From Marinilabiliaceae bacterium (lineage in GTDB: Bacteria > Bacteroidota > Bacteroidia > Bacteroidales > Marinilabiliaceae), in contig JAEINY010000008.1 in the NCBI GenBank assembly GCA_016342595.1, forward strand, positions 1 to 55,727: DNA of 55,727 nt, read 5' to 3'. Shown here in pieces: positions 16,262 through 25,590 of this stretch (positions within the stretch are counted from its first letter, which is position 1; each line of letters begins with the position of its first letter). Position numbers and translations under genes: made by a program. A model generated the notes under the pieces. It saw nothing but the letters and a program-made list of their open reading frames with translations. It made no database searches and was not told the DNA's origin.

Positions 16262-17647
16262 ATGATGTTTTTTTACGGGATGACCTTGGTATTTATACTG
16301 GGGTACGGGCTTATTGCATTCGAGCATGTCAACAAAATAGATAAAGCGGCTGTCGCGTTATTGACGGGAGGCCTGATGTGGTTGCTGTTGGTTATAGGAG
16401 CCCCGGATATTTATCAATTGGGTTTCAGTCAGGAACTAAATGCACTAACAGCAGGTCACGCTGGTGGTACTCACTCTATTGTCGATTTGATTACGCGGCA
16501 CGCATTCACAGAACACTTGGGTGAGATTGCTTCCATTGTTTTCTTCTTGATGGCAGCCATGACAATCGTTGAAGTGGTAGACCGCTATCAGGGGTTTCGC
16601 ATTATTACTGATCGTATTAAAACGACCAGTCGTATTCGCTTACTTTGGATCATCAGTATACTTGCGTTCTTAATATCTGCAGTATTGGATAATCTCACAA
16701 CCACCATTGTGATGATTACGTTACTCCAGAAACTCTTAGCGAAACAAGATAATCGATGGTTATTTTCCGGGATGGTAGTGATTGCTGCTAATGCAGGTGG
16801 AGCGTTTTCTCCCATGGGTGATGTGACGACGATTATGCTTTGGATTGGTGGACAAGTAACGGCTGCCAGTGTGGTTAAAACATTGTTTCTTCCGAGTTTG
16901 GTCGCCATGGTTGTTCCGCTGACAGTGCTTTCTTTTATTTTACCTGGTCGAACAGCTCGACCAGCTTTGTCGGATGATGAAGTGGAAGAGTTTGTACCTT
17001 ATAAACATCGGGTTATTATTTTATGTTTGGGATTATTTGCCCTAATTACAGTGCCGGTATTGAAGGCGTTTACCCATTTGCCACCTTCCGTTGGAATGTT
17101 GTTAGGACTTGGGATAATATGGGTGTATACCGATCGTTTTCTAAAACGTAAGCAAAATCTGGATAGACGTAAGCTTAGTGTTACGCGCATTCTGAAACAA
17201 GTGGATACCGCTACGGTTTTGTTCTTCCTGGGCATTTTATTGAGTGTGGCCGCTTTTCAAACAGCAGGGCAGCTTAATGTTTTAGCCGGTTGGCTAAGTA
17301 CTACCATAGGTAATGTTTATGGGATCAATCTAATCATCGGTTTTCTCTCTTCCATTGTGGATAATGTGCCGTTGGTAGCAGCTTCCATGGGGATGTATGG
17401 TATTGAACCTGCTAGTGCGACTGGATTTTTAGCTGATTTTGTGGTGGATGGTAACTTCTGGACTTTTCTGGCTTATTGTGCCGGAACAGGAGGTAGTGTC
17501 TTAATCATTGGATCTGCAGCAGGTGTTGCTGCCATGGGATTAGAAGGAATTCCCTTTTTCTGGTACATGAAACGCATTGGCTGGCTGGCCCTTTTAGGAT
17601 ATTTATCTGGAGCAGCTTGTTTTATGGTGATGCAATTATTATTCTGA
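16262..17647 (+). CDS. nhaD: Na+/H+ antiporter, NhaD family
   Basis: This 461-residue polytopic inner membrane protein of the ion transporter superfamily has about 12 predicted helices. The segments LDNLTTTIVMITLL, NAGGAFSPMGDVTTIMLW and SSIVDNVPLVAASMGMYG are typical NhaD signatures with the conserved Asp residues in the membrane. NhaD exchanges internal Na+ or Li+ for external H+ and is known from alkaliphilic and halophilic bacteria. The gene has its own promoter box and its own terminator, so it is transcribed alone. The alternative start one codon later makes no difference. Confidence 0.88.
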   Translation: MMFFYGMTLVFILGYGLIAFEHVNKIDKAAVALLTGGLMWLLLVIGAPDIYQLGFSQELNALTAGHAGGTHSIVDLITRHAFTEHLGEIASIVFFLMAAMTIVEVVDRYQGFRIITDRIKTTSRIRLLWIISILAFLISAVLDNLTTTIVMITLLQKLLAKQDNRWLFSGMVVIAANAGGAFSPMGDVTTIMLWIGGQVTAASVVKTLFLPSLVAMVVPLTVLSFILPGRTARPALSDDEVEEFVPYKHRVIILCLGLFALITVPVLKAFTHLPPSVGMLLGLGIIWVYTDRFLKRKQNLDRRKLSVTRILKQVDTATVLFFLGILLSVAAFQTAGQLNVLAGWLSTTIGNVYGINLIIGFLSSIVDNVPLVAASMGMYGIEPASATGFLADFVVDGNFWTFLAYCAGTGGSVLIIGSAAGVAAMGLEGIPFFWYMKRIGWLALLGYLSGAACFMVMQLLF

Positions 17648-17672
17648 TCAGAATATTTATCGTATTTTTAAG

Positions 17673-17706
17673 AGGTGAAACTTACTATTAGGTTTCACCT
17701 TTTTTT
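17673..17706 (+). terminator. Rho-independent terminator of nhaD
   Basis: AGGTGAAAC (17673-17681) and GTTTCACCT (17692-17700) form a perfect 9-bp stem with a 10-nt loop, followed by a run of seven T. It lies 26 nt after the nhaD stop. It overlaps the GTG that would give the longest version of the next ORF, which argues against that start. Confidence 0.85.
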
Positions 17707-17716
17707 ATTGATAATT

Positions 17717-18415
17717 ATGATCTTAACCGGAACTATTGTAAATGTATTAGCTGTTGCAGCAGGCAGTACCATTGGCTTATTAGTCGGCTCGCGATTGCCG
17801 GAACGCATGGTGAAAAGTGTATTTCAGGCCATTGGACTGTTTACAATCTTCCTGGGTATTTATATGGCCCTCAAGGGGCAGCAATTCTTAGTCATCATAT
17901 TCAGTCTGATAGTAGGTATTATTGTTGGGGAGTTCATCTCGCTTGAAGATCGGGTAGAACACTTGTCGCATGCCATCCGCCGAGTGTTTAAGCTGGGTAA
18001 TCCCAAGTTCTCAGAAGGATTGATAACCTCCTTTCTGTTATTTTGCATGGGCTCAATGACTGTATTGGGAGCCATTGAAGAGGGTGTAGGCAATGGATCA
18101 GATATTTTGCTCACCAAATCGTTAATGGATGGATTTTCTTCCATCGCATTAGCATCAGCATTTGGTTTTGGAGTGACATTTTCTGTGATTCCATTACTTT
18201 TGTATCAGGGAGGCATTACATTGCTGGCTTGGTGGCTAGGTGATTTTATGGCTGAGGCGATCATTGTTGAAGTGACAGCTGTTGGTGGAATATTGTTGAT
18301 AGGGTTAGGGATTAATGTTTTGGAGATTAAGCGTATTCGGGTAATGAATATGTTACCTGCATTGCTGTTTGCCATTCTGTTTGCCTGGATGGTCATTCGA
18401 TTTCTTCCCGGTTAA
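17717..18415 (+). CDS. DUF554 family membrane protein
   Basis: This 232-residue protein has about seven transmembrane helices and begins MILTGTIVNVLAVAAGSTIG, the usual start of the DUF554 (YdfK/YqgA) family. The frame is open further upstream to a GTG at 17675, but that codon is inside the nhaD terminator stem; the ATG at 17717 is therefore the start. The function of the family is not established; it is often suggested to be a transporter. It lies between nhaD and the AmgK-RapZ fusion gene. Confidence 0.82.
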   Translation: MILTGTIVNVLAVAAGSTIGLLVGSRLPERMVKSVFQAIGLFTIFLGIYMALKGQQFLVIIFSLIVGIIVGEFISLEDRVEHLSHAIRRVFKLGNPKFSEGLITSFLLFCMGSMTVLGAIEEGVGNGSDILLTKSLMDGFSSIALASAFGFGVTFSVIPLLLYQGGITLLAWWLGDFMAEAIIVEVTAVGGILLIGLGINVLEIKRIRVMNMLPALLFAILFAWMVIRFLPG

Positions 18416-18435
18416 ATTATTAAAAACAAAGTACA

Positions 18436-19872
18436 TTGGAAAATAATACAAAGACGTTACTAATACAGATGTTTGAAAAATGGGCCGGCGAACAAGCGCG
18501 CTCGTTTGTTATGTTACCACCTTCCGGTTCTTACCGGGAGTATTACCGCATTACCGGACGTACCCAAACAGCTATTGGTGCATACAATACAGATGAGAAA
18601 GAGAATGAAGCTTTTTTAGAGTTCTCCGATCATTTTATTGATAAAGGATTGCGAGTGCCTGAAATCTATGATCGCGATAATGCCAACCGGATTTATTTGC
18701 AGCAAGATCTGGGGGATGTTACACTCTATGGTTTTATGCAAGGAATACGCAAAGGGCCTGACTTTCCGGAAGAGTTAAAGTGTTTTTATCGTAAAACGCT
18801 GGATCAGCTTATTCGTTTCCAGGTGGATGGAGGAGAAGGGATGGATTATCAAAAATGTTATCCGCGTCAGGCATTTGATCGTCAGTCTATGCTATGGGAT
18901 TTACATTATTTCAAATATTACTTCTTGAAGCTGGCCCGTGTGCCTTTCGATGAGCAAGCGCTCGAAGATGATTATCACCGTTTAATCGATTATTTACTTG
19001 AAGTGGATCAGGATTATTTTCTTTACCGTGATTTTCAGTCGCGTAACGTCATGGTGGTGGAAGAAGAGCCTTGGTTTATCGATTATCAGGGTGGACGAAA
19101 AGGTGCTTTACAATATGACTTAGCCTCTCTTTTATATGATGCCAAGGCTGATATTCCTGAAGATACTCGCAAGGAACTGTTGGATTATTACGTAGCTAAA
19201 TTGGCTGACTTCAAAACAGTGGATCAAAAACAGTTTGTCAATCACTTTTACGGATATGTGCTGATTCGCATCATGCAGGCCATGGGTGCTTATGGTTTTC
19301 GCGGATTCTATGAAAAAAAAGAACACTTCCTGAAAAGTATTCCTTATGCCATCGATAACCTGAACTACCTGTTGACACATAGTAAGTTTGATGTGGATCT
19401 ACCCACTCTGTTTGCTGCCTTAACCAATATAGTAGAGTCAGAGGAGTTGAAGAACATTGGACAATCCAATTCAATGCTTACGGTTTCGATTACAAGTTTT
19501 TCTTATAAGCGGGGTATTCCTGTTGATATTTCTGGTAATGGTGGTGGATTTGCATTTGATTGCCGGGCTATCCATAATCCGGGTCGTTATCCCGAGTATT
19601 CTGATAAGACAGGGAAGGATGAAGAAGTCATAGCTTTTTTCGGAAAGGAGCCCGAAATGGCGCGATATTTGCAAAGCGTATTCGCTTTAGTGGATCAATC
19701 TGTGGAAAAATATATGTCGCGAGGGTTTAAACATTTAATGGTTAATTTCGGTTGTACTGGTGGACAGCATCGCTCGGTTTATTGTGCCGAACAGTTGTCA
19801 GCTCACTTGTTGGATACCTACAAAGTACAGGTGGAGCTGAAGCATGTAGAGCAAGAGATGAAGAAGCGATAA
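18436..19872 (+). CDS. AmgK-like amino-sugar kinase fused to RapZ C-terminal domain
   Basis: This is a two-part protein of 478 residues. The first (about 1-335) is an aminoglycoside-phosphotransferase-fold kinase with RDFQSRN (catalytic D199) and FIDYQG (metal D216), followed by QYDLASLLYDAK, as in AmgK, the anomeric N-acetylmuramate/N-acetylglucosamine kinase of cell wall recycling. The second (about 345-478) is the RapZ C-terminal domain, including SITSFSYKRGIPVD and GCTGGQHRSV (439-448). It lacks the N-terminal P-loop kinase domain of RapZ. The start is TTG; an ATG 11 codons in is possible. A MurU-like gene at 25591 provides the next step, which supports the pathway call. Confidence 0.85.
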   Translation: MENNTKTLLIQMFEKWAGEQARSFVMLPPSGSYREYYRITGRTQTAIGAYNTDEKENEAFLEFSDHFIDKGLRVPEIYDRDNANRIYLQQDLGDVTLYGFMQGIRKGPDFPEELKCFYRKTLDQLIRFQVDGGEGMDYQKCYPRQAFDRQSMLWDLHYFKYYFLKLARVPFDEQALEDDYHRLIDYLLEVDQDYFLYRDFQSRNVMVVEEEPWFIDYQGGRKGALQYDLASLLYDAKADIPEDTRKELLDYYVAKLADFKTVDQKQFVNHFYGYVLIRIMQAMGAYGFRGFYEKKEHFLKSIPYAIDNLNYLLTHSKFDVDLPTLFAALTNIVESEELKNIGQSNSMLTVSITSFSYKRGIPVDISGNGGGFAFDCRAIHNPGRYPEYSDKTGKDEEVIAFFGKEPEMARYLQSVFALVDQSVEKYMSRGFKHLMVNFGCTGGQHRSVYCAEQLSAHLLDTYKVQVELKHVEQEMKKR

Positions 19873-19887
19873 TAAAAGCTTAGTGCA

Positions 19888-20064
19888 ATGGGAAAAACAA
19901 AGTGTCAGGAACGAAAAGATAAAAAGCCGAAAGTGAAAGAGATACATAATTTTGTTTGTAAAAGATGTGGCAATGGGGCAAAGAAGGAGAGTCGGCTTTG
20001 CAAGCCTAAGAAAGTGAACCGGGTAAAGCCGGAGATAGTAATTTTTAACGATATGAAGACCTAA
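19888..20064 (+). CDS. Small basic Cys-rich protein (58 aa), possible zinc knuckle
   Basis: A 58-codon ORF fits snugly between the kinase-RapZ gene and mrpA (stop 5 nt before the mrpA ATG). It is very lysine-rich and has four cysteines: C6, C24, C27 and C38; the VCKRCG motif is a typical metal-binding knuckle. This could be a small nucleic-acid-binding or zinc-ribbon-like protein. The tight spacing suggests it is the first gene of the mrp transcript. I do not recognise the family. Confidence 0.65.
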   Translation: MGKTKCQERKDKKPKVKEIHNFVCKRCGNGAKKESRLCKPKKVNRVKPEIVIFNDMKT

Positions 20065-20069
20065 CGGAG

Positions 20070-22415
20070 ATGGAGTTGTTGCAGTATTTGCCTTATTTGT
20101 TATTGGTATTGATTGGCGGTGGAGTAGCTGCCCCTGTTCTTACAAAACGACTGAAACATTGGGTAGGTGTCGTTTTAGCATTTATCCCCCTTCTATTTTT
20201 TATTCTGTTCGTCCGAACGAATATCATTCTTCCCGAAACGGAATCTTTTGTTGTAAAAGTCCCATGGGGTTTAATACCCGGTGGTGATTTTTCATTCCGG
20301 GTAGATGGTTTAAGCCTTATTTTTGGATTGCTTGTGAGTGGTATTGGTGTGCTGGTGTTACTCTATTCAGCAGGTTATATGAAAAAAAGTGAGCATAAAG
20401 GCCGCTTTTTTCTCTTGCTCTCATTGTTTATGGCAGCCATGCTAGGCCTCGTTCTCTCCGAAAATTTAATAGGCTTGTTTGTGTTTTGGGAGTTGACCAG
20501 TGTGATCTCATTCCTACTCATAGGATTTGATAATCATCTGGCAAAAGCACGCAAAGCAGCACTTCAAGCCTTTTTACTAACTGCTTTAGGCGGATTATCT
20601 TTATTATTTGCCATTATTTTAATTGGCAATGTAGCCGGTACTTATAATATATCTGAGCTTTTGGATAAAGGAGCCCTATTGACCGCTCACAAGTATTACC
20701 CATTGATTTTCATTTTGATGGTTGTAGGTGTGTTTACCAAATCAGCTCAGTTTCCATTGCACTTTTGGTTACCAGGTGCGATGAATGCGCCTACACCTGT
20801 TAGTGCCTATTTGCACTCGGCCACCATGGTGAATGCCGGTGTTTTTTTATTATTACGGTTTAACCCGTTTTTGGGTAATACCATGCTTTGGAAATCTGTA
20901 TTGCCGCTGTTTGGTGCCATCACCATGTTTGTAGGGGCTGTATTGAGCTTTGGTGAAAAAGACATGAAGCGAATTCTTGCCTTTACGACCATCAGTGCAT
21001 TAGGTACCATGGTGCTATTGGCCGGAATTGATACAGATGCTTCCATGGAAGCCGCACTTGTATTTTTCGTGGTACATGGCTTATATAAGGGGGCGTTGTT
21101 CATGATTACCGGATTAATTGATAAAGCAACCGGCACACGGGATATTCGAAAACTGGGTCACCTTTGGAAAAAACTGGGGTGGGTCAGTTGGGCCACTCTC
21201 ATTGCTTTGTTATCGATGGCCGGGTTACCCCCAATGCTTGGTTTTATTGGTAAGGAACTCATTTATACTGCTAATATGCAAGCCCCTTACTTCCCGGTGA
21301 TCATCATGGTATTGGGAGTGGCTTCTAACGCCATGATGGTGGGGGTCTCATTTTATCTGTTTTATAATCTTTTTTGGTCTAAACGTAAACTGGCAGCGCC
21401 TTGTGAAGTGAATCATACTTACTCACGTTCGGCACTTCTCTCCTTTGGTCCTGTATTTCTTTCGGCATTCAGTTTAGCACTTGGTTTAGCACCTGATCGT
21501 ATGGCCAATTATCTGACCAACGCTATCTATTTTATCCGGGCAAAACACATGGAATTGCATCTGACTTTGTGGCACGGTTTTAATATGGTGTTAATGCTGA
21601 GCATGGTTACTGTGTCGTTAGGTATTTTGTTGTACATTTATCGTGATAAGGTATCTGCTAGGATTGCTATTTTCAGTCACTGGTTAAATACCAATTATTA
21701 CTTTCCTGATCTGTTTGATGAAGGAATTTTCCGATATGTACGTTTTGCCTCGAAAAATACGGATCGTATTCAACATGGATACCATCGTTTCTATTTGATT
21801 ACCTTTTTTTTGGTAACTACTTTGTTTATTTCAGCTGGTTTGTTTTACATGACCGGAACCAATATCAACCTGGATTTCTCGAATGTAAAATGGTACATTG
21901 TTTTACTTCTTATGGTGATGGCCTTTGGAGCCTTTTATGCGGTGGCTTCTAAATCTTATTTATCAGCTATTCTGGCTTTAGGTGTGGTTGGTTTTGGAAT
22001 TGGATTACTCTATATGTTTTATGGAGCTGTTGATTTGGCGATTACCCAATTTTTAGTTGAAACACTGATTATGGTGATCTTTGTTTTGGTTATCTATCAT
22101 CTTCCTGGTTATACCGAAATTTCGAGTAGACGAACCCGTTTTCGTGATGCCATTATTGCCGCACTTGTTGGTCTTTTTGTCACGTTTATTGTATTGATGG
22201 CACGATTTGTTAATTTGAACGAGCCTATTTCTGATTATCTTATTCTTAATAGCCTTGACCTGGCAAAAGGTCGCAATGTGGTTAATGTTATTCTGGTGGA
22301 TTTTAGAGCCCTGGACACATTGGGTGAAATTACCGTGTTGGCACTGGCAGCCGGAGGTGTTGTGGCACTCTTGCGCTCAAATCGTTCTAACAAGGAAAAT
22401 GTAAAATCTAAATAA
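20070..22415 (+). CDS. mrpA: Mrp Na+/H+ antiporter subunit A
   Basis: This 781-residue protein contains the NuoL/MrpA-type proton-pumping domain (about 60-480) with the conserved FWELTSVISFLLIGF and KSAQFPLHFWLPGAM motifs. A C-terminal extension (about 590-780) with the VDLAITQFLVETLIMVIFVLV segment is the MrpB-like part found in full-length MrpA. Together with MrpD it forms the membrane core that exchanges internal Na+ for H+. The mrpB ATG follows 1 nt after its stop. It opens a complete seven-gene mrpABCDEFG operon. Confidence 0.93.
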   Translation: MELLQYLPYLLLVLIGGGVAAPVLTKRLKHWVGVVLAFIPLLFFILFVRTNIILPETESFVVKVPWGLIPGGDFSFRVDGLSLIFGLLVSGIGVLVLLYSAGYMKKSEHKGRFFLLLSLFMAAMLGLVLSENLIGLFVFWELTSVISFLLIGFDNHLAKARKAALQAFLLTALGGLSLLFAIILIGNVAGTYNISELLDKGALLTAHKYYPLIFILMVVGVFTKSAQFPLHFWLPGAMNAPTPVSAYLHSATMVNAGVFLLLRFNPFLGNTMLWKSVLPLFGAITMFVGAVLSFGEKDMKRILAFTTISALGTMVLLAGIDTDASMEAALVFFVVHGLYKGALFMITGLIDKATGTRDIRKLGHLWKKLGWVSWATLIALLSMAGLPPMLGFIGKELIYTANMQAPYFPVIIMVLGVASNAMMVGVSFYLFYNLFWSKRKLAAPCEVNHTYSRSALLSFGPVFLSAFSLALGLAPDRMANYLTNAIYFIRAKHMELHLTLWHGFNMVLMLSMVTVSLGILLYIYRDKVSARIAIFSHWLNTNYYFPDLFDEGIFRYVRFASKNTDRIQHGYHRFYLITFFLVTTLFISAGLFYMTGTNINLDFSNVKWYIVLLLMVMAFGAFYAVASKSYLSAILALGVVGFGIGLLYMFYGAVDLAITQFLVETLIMVIFVLVIYHLPGYTEISSRRTRFRDAIIAALVGLFVTFIVLMARFVNLNEPISDYLILNSLDLAKGRNVVNVILVDFRALDTLGEITVLALAAGGVVALLRSNRSNKENVKSK

Positions 22416-22416
22416 G

Positions 22417-22827
22417 ATGAAGAATGTATTGCTTGAGCAAACGGTGACTTTTGTGAAATATCTACTTCTGGTGTTGGCTGTATACCTGTTATGGCGTGGA
22501 CATAATGAACCGGGTGGCGGTTTTATTGCAGGGATAATGGCCTCTATCGGGCATGTGTTTTATGCCATTGTATACGGTTCCAAAGTAACCCGTAGAAAAA
22601 TGATTGCATCACCTTATACTTTTATTGGTACAGGTTTATTAACCAGTGTATGTAGTGCAATTATACCGATGTTTCAGAATAAAGCACCTTTAACTGGATT
22701 GTGGATGGAAATAGGAGGAGTCGCAATGGGGACACCTTTGTTATTCGATATAGGGGTTTTTATGGTTGTTTTTGGAATGATTACAGCAATTATTTTAACG
22801 ATTATGGAGGTGTTGGAATGGAATTAG
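22417..22827 (+). CDS. mrpB: Mrp Na+/H+ antiporter subunit B
   Basis: This 136-residue protein has four transmembrane helices and the MnhB motif RGHNEPGGGFIAG (about 28-40). It starts 1 nt after mrpA and overlaps mrpC by 10 nt, so it is translationally coupled. It is a stalk subunit of the Mrp complex. Confidence 0.93.
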   Translation: MKNVLLEQTVTFVKYLLLVLAVYLLWRGHNEPGGGFIAGIMASIGHVFYAIVYGSKVTRRKMIASPYTFIGTGLLTSVCSAIIPMFQNKAPLTGLWMEIGGVAMGTPLLFDIGVFMVVFGMITAIILTIMEVLEWN

Positions 22828-23165
22828 TCATAGCTGTTTTTATTGGAATTCTTTATGCCTGTGGTGTCTATTTAATCATTAGGCGTAGTTTAGTAAAGTT
22901 GATTCTTGGTGTTTTTATTTTAGGAAATGCGACTAACCTGATTATTTTTCTGGCCGGAGGACTGGAACGCAGTGGAATCGGTTTTATTAAGGATTCCCCG
23001 ATGGAAACAGTGCAGATGTCTGATCCATTGCCTCAGGCTTTGATACTTACTGCCATCGTTATTAGTTTAGGAATCGCTGCCTATGTATTGGCACTGATGT
23101 ACAAGTTTTTTAAAGTAACAGGTACGCATGATTTGGATCAACTAAAAAATACGGAGCAAAAATGA
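22818..23165 (+). CDS. mrpC: Mrp Na+/H+ antiporter subunit C
   Basis: This 115-residue NuoK-like subunit has three transmembrane helices and the typical LVKLILGVFILGNATNLIIF segment. The frame is open further upstream inside mrpB, but the ATG at 22818 (overlapping the mrpB stop by 10 nt) gives the usual MrpC length and start. It overlaps mrpD by 4 nt (ATGA). Confidence 0.92.
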   Translation: MELVIAVFIGILYACGVYLIIRRSLVKLILGVFILGNATNLIIFLAGGLERSGIGFIKDSPMETVQMSDPLPQALILTAIVISLGIAAYVLALMYKFFKVTGTHDLDQLKNTEQK

Positions 23166-24640
23166 TATTATTTGGTTTTATTATATTTCCCCTTATTTAT
23201 ATTTTAATAAATTTTTTACCCGTTTTCCACCGGTTAAAGCAAGGATTTGCTGTCGTCTTTGCCCTGATAAATATTTTGTTATCTGTGGCTTTGTTAGCTG
23301 AAGTAAATGATGCAGGTATGGTTAAACTGGAAATGGGCTCCTGGCAGGCACCTTATGGTATCGTATTGGTCGCTGACAGGTTCAGCGCTTTTATGATTGC
23401 AATTTCAGCATTGGTAATTTTAGCTACTGTCCTGTATTCTTATCACTCCATTGATGAAGAGCGCAAACAGACCGGTTATTTTCAATTTTTATTTGGTATT
23501 GTGATGGGCGTGAATGGCAGCTTTATCGCCGGTGACCTGTTTAATTTGTATGTTTGGTTTGAGGTGATGTTGATGTCTTCTTTTATTTTAATGAGTCATG
23601 GAGGAGAACGAAAACAACTGGAAGGTTCGATTAAATATTTAATACTGAATCTGGTCTCTTCTTTCTTTTTCGTGGCAGGTATTGGGTTGTTATATGGAAA
23701 AATTGGCACCTTGAACCTGGCTGATATCTCCTATAAGATCTTCTCTCATTCTGATCCCTGGAGTTCTATAACGTCACCACTGGCCTTGATTATGGTTGGT
23801 TTCGCCATTAAAGGTGCCTTATTTCCTTTTTTCTTTTGGTTACCGGCTTCTTATCACACACCTCCTCCTGCGGTAAGTGCTTTGTTTGCCGGCTTACTTA
23901 CCAAAGTAGGTATATATTCTATTATTCGGTTTTATACCTTGGTCTTGTATACCAATCATGAGTTTTGGAATCTGACTGTATTATCCATTGGGGTACTATC
24001 CATGGTGATCGGTGTATTTACGGCAACGTCACAATACGATTTCAGGAAAATATTATCCTTCCATATTATTTCACAAGTGGGTTATGTAATAATCGGACTG
24101 GCTTTCTTTACCATTAACAGTTTGGCAGCCGCCATTTTTTTTCTGGGGCATAATATGATGGCCAAAACCAATACTTATCTGGTGGCAGGTTGGGTGGAGA
24201 AGCGAACAGGTACCCTCGATTTAAAAGCCTTGGGTGATTTGTTCCGCGAAAATAAGATCTGGAGTATTCTCTTTTTTATTTCGGCTTTTTCCTTAGCAGG
24301 TATTCCCCCTCTCAGCGGTTTTGTTGGTAAGTATGCCATTATTAAATCCGGTATTGATTCCGGACACATGGTTGTAGCTTTGGTGGCTCTGTTTGTAGGG
24401 ATCTTTACCCTCTTTTCCATGTTAAAAATATGGATGGAGGTGTTTTGGAAACAAAGGCCGGAAACTGTGGAGTCTTCACCAAAACAAGGCCCCGAAAAGT
24501 TAATGGTGGCAGGATCGGCTTTATTGGCATTAGGGACAGTTGGTATGGGATTGGCGGGGATTCCTGTGATGGATTATTGTAATGCAGCAGCGGCTGATCT
24601 GATGGATCCTTCACGATACGTTGAGTTTGTTTTGAATTAA
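23162..24640 (+). CDS. mrpD: Mrp Na+/H+ antiporter subunit D
   Basis: This 492-residue NuoN/NuoM-like proton-translocating subunit has 14 or so helices. The segments FEVMLMSSFILM and GALFPFFFWLPASYHTPPPA carry the conserved Glu and Lys positions of MrpD. It starts inside the mrpC stop (ATGA). A 48-nt gap to mrpE is the loosest junction of the operon. Confidence 0.93.
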   Translation: MILFGFIIFPLIYILINFLPVFHRLKQGFAVVFALINILLSVALLAEVNDAGMVKLEMGSWQAPYGIVLVADRFSAFMIAISALVILATVLYSYHSIDEERKQTGYFQFLFGIVMGVNGSFIAGDLFNLYVWFEVMLMSSFILMSHGGERKQLEGSIKYLILNLVSSFFFVAGIGLLYGKIGTLNLADISYKIFSHSDPWSSITSPLALIMVGFAIKGALFPFFFWLPASYHTPPPAVSALFAGLLTKVGIYSIIRFYTLVLYTNHEFWNLTVLSIGVLSMVIGVFTATSQYDFRKILSFHIISQVGYVIIGLAFFTINSLAAAIFFLGHNMMAKTNTYLVAGWVEKRTGTLDLKALGDLFRENKIWSILFFISAFSLAGIPPLSGFVGKYAIIKSGIDSGHMVVALVALFVGIFTLFSMLKIWMEVFWKQRPETVESSPKQGPEKLMVAGSALLALGTVGMGLAGIPVMDYCNAAAADLMDPSRYVEFVLN

Positions 24641-24688
24641 GGGCATTGGAGGGCCTTAGTCAAATTATCATTTAATCAATTGAATAGT

Positions 24689-25009
24689 ATGCTAAAACTG
24701 TATTATTTCTTTTATCTGATCATTTTTTATTTGAAGGAGATTATAGTAACGGGAATTTTCACCTCTAAAATCATTCTCAATAAAAAGGGTCAAACTCAAG
24801 ACGGCGAAATAACTTATGAATTAAAGTTGTTGAATCAGCATCGTATTATCTTTCTTTTTAATTTAATAAGTATGACACCCGGGACATTAAGTATTGATCT
24901 TTATGACGATAATAAAAAAATAGATGTTCATTTGTTGAATATTGCCGATAAGGATAAGGTAATGGTCTCTATTGAGCGTTTGGAAAAATTGATTAAAAGA
25001 GGACTGTAG
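24689..25009 (+). CDS. mrpE: Mrp Na+/H+ antiporter subunit E, short form
   Basis: This 106-residue subunit (109 if a TTG at 24680 is used) is placed where MrpE always sits, between mrpD and mrpF. It keeps a short hydrophobic N-terminus and the MrpE-type cytoplasmic tail with SMTPGTLSIDLYDD. Usual MrpE is about 160 residues with two or more N-terminal helices; here that part is reduced to one hairpin. It ends 3 nt before mrpF. Family call rests on context and on the tail motif. Confidence 0.8.
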   Translation: MLKLYYFFYLIIFYLKEIIVTGIFTSKIILNKKGQTQDGEITYELKLLNQHRIIFLFNLISMTPGTLSIDLYDDNKKIDVHLLNIADKDKVMVSIERLEKLIKRGL

Positions 25010-25012
25010 CTT

Positions 25013-25294
25013 ATGGAAACAACTACTATTTTAAGTTATTCGATTTATATTAGTCTGAGCATCCTTACGATTAGTCTTATTTTTCCGTTTATTCGGCTTT
25101 TTAAAGGACCTTCTGTACCAGACCGTGTACTGGCTCTTGATCAGATTTCGCTGATTATAGTAGCTATCATGCTGGTAGATATTATTCTTTCTACAGAACT
25201 TGTTTTTGTGGATATTGTGTTGGTTATTTCCTTTATTCTCACCCTGGGAGCTATGATTATTAGTAAGTTTCTGTTTAAACACGAGAAAAAATGA
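25013..25294 (+). CDS. mrpF: Mrp Na+/H+ antiporter subunit F
   Basis: This 93-residue protein has three transmembrane helices and the MrpF motif RLFKGPSVPDRVLALDQIS. It overlaps mrpG by 4 nt (ATGA), which indicates coupled translation. Confidence 0.92.
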   Translation: METTTILSYSIYISLSILTISLIFPFIRLFKGPSVPDRVLALDQISLIIVAIMLVDIILSTELVFVDIVLVISFILTLGAMIISKFLFKHEKK

Positions 25295-25587
25295 TCGAAT
25301 TGTTAATTGCTTTTCTATTATTAACTGGTTCCTTGGTTGCTTTTGTTGGCGCAATGGGGATCTTACGATTTCGGAATCTGTTTTCCCGCATGCATGCCGT
25401 GACTAATGTGACTTCATTTTCAATTTTATTATTATTGGCAGCTTTAAATATATTTGCTTTGGACTGGATGGTCTTTATTAAGTCAATTATTATTTTCTTT
25501 GTATTGATTAATCTTTCACCAATGGCCAGTTTTATGCTGGCAAAGGTGTCTAAGCAGATTGAAAATAATAGAGCTAATCGAGAATAA
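25291..25587 (+). CDS. mrpG: Mrp Na+/H+ antiporter subunit G
   Basis: This 98-residue protein has three transmembrane helices and the MnhG motif LRFRNLFSRMHAVT (about 28-41). It is the last Mrp subunit and is followed after 3 nt by the MurU-like gene, so the antiporter and the cell wall recycling gene appear to share a transcript. Confidence 0.92.
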   Translation: MIELLIAFLLLTGSLVAFVGAMGILRFRNLFSRMHAVTNVTSFSILLLLAALNIFALDWMVFIKSIIIFFVLINLSPMASFMLAKVSKQIENNRANRE

Positions 25588-25590
25588 ATC

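Noticed and set aside
17675..17716. N-terminal extension of the DUF554 protein from GTG
   Set aside because: Falls in the stem and T-run of the nhaD terminator; the ATG at 17717 fits the family start.
22701..22817. Upstream extension of mrpC
   Set aside because: Lies wholly inside mrpB and does not match the MrpC start; the ATG at 22818 does.
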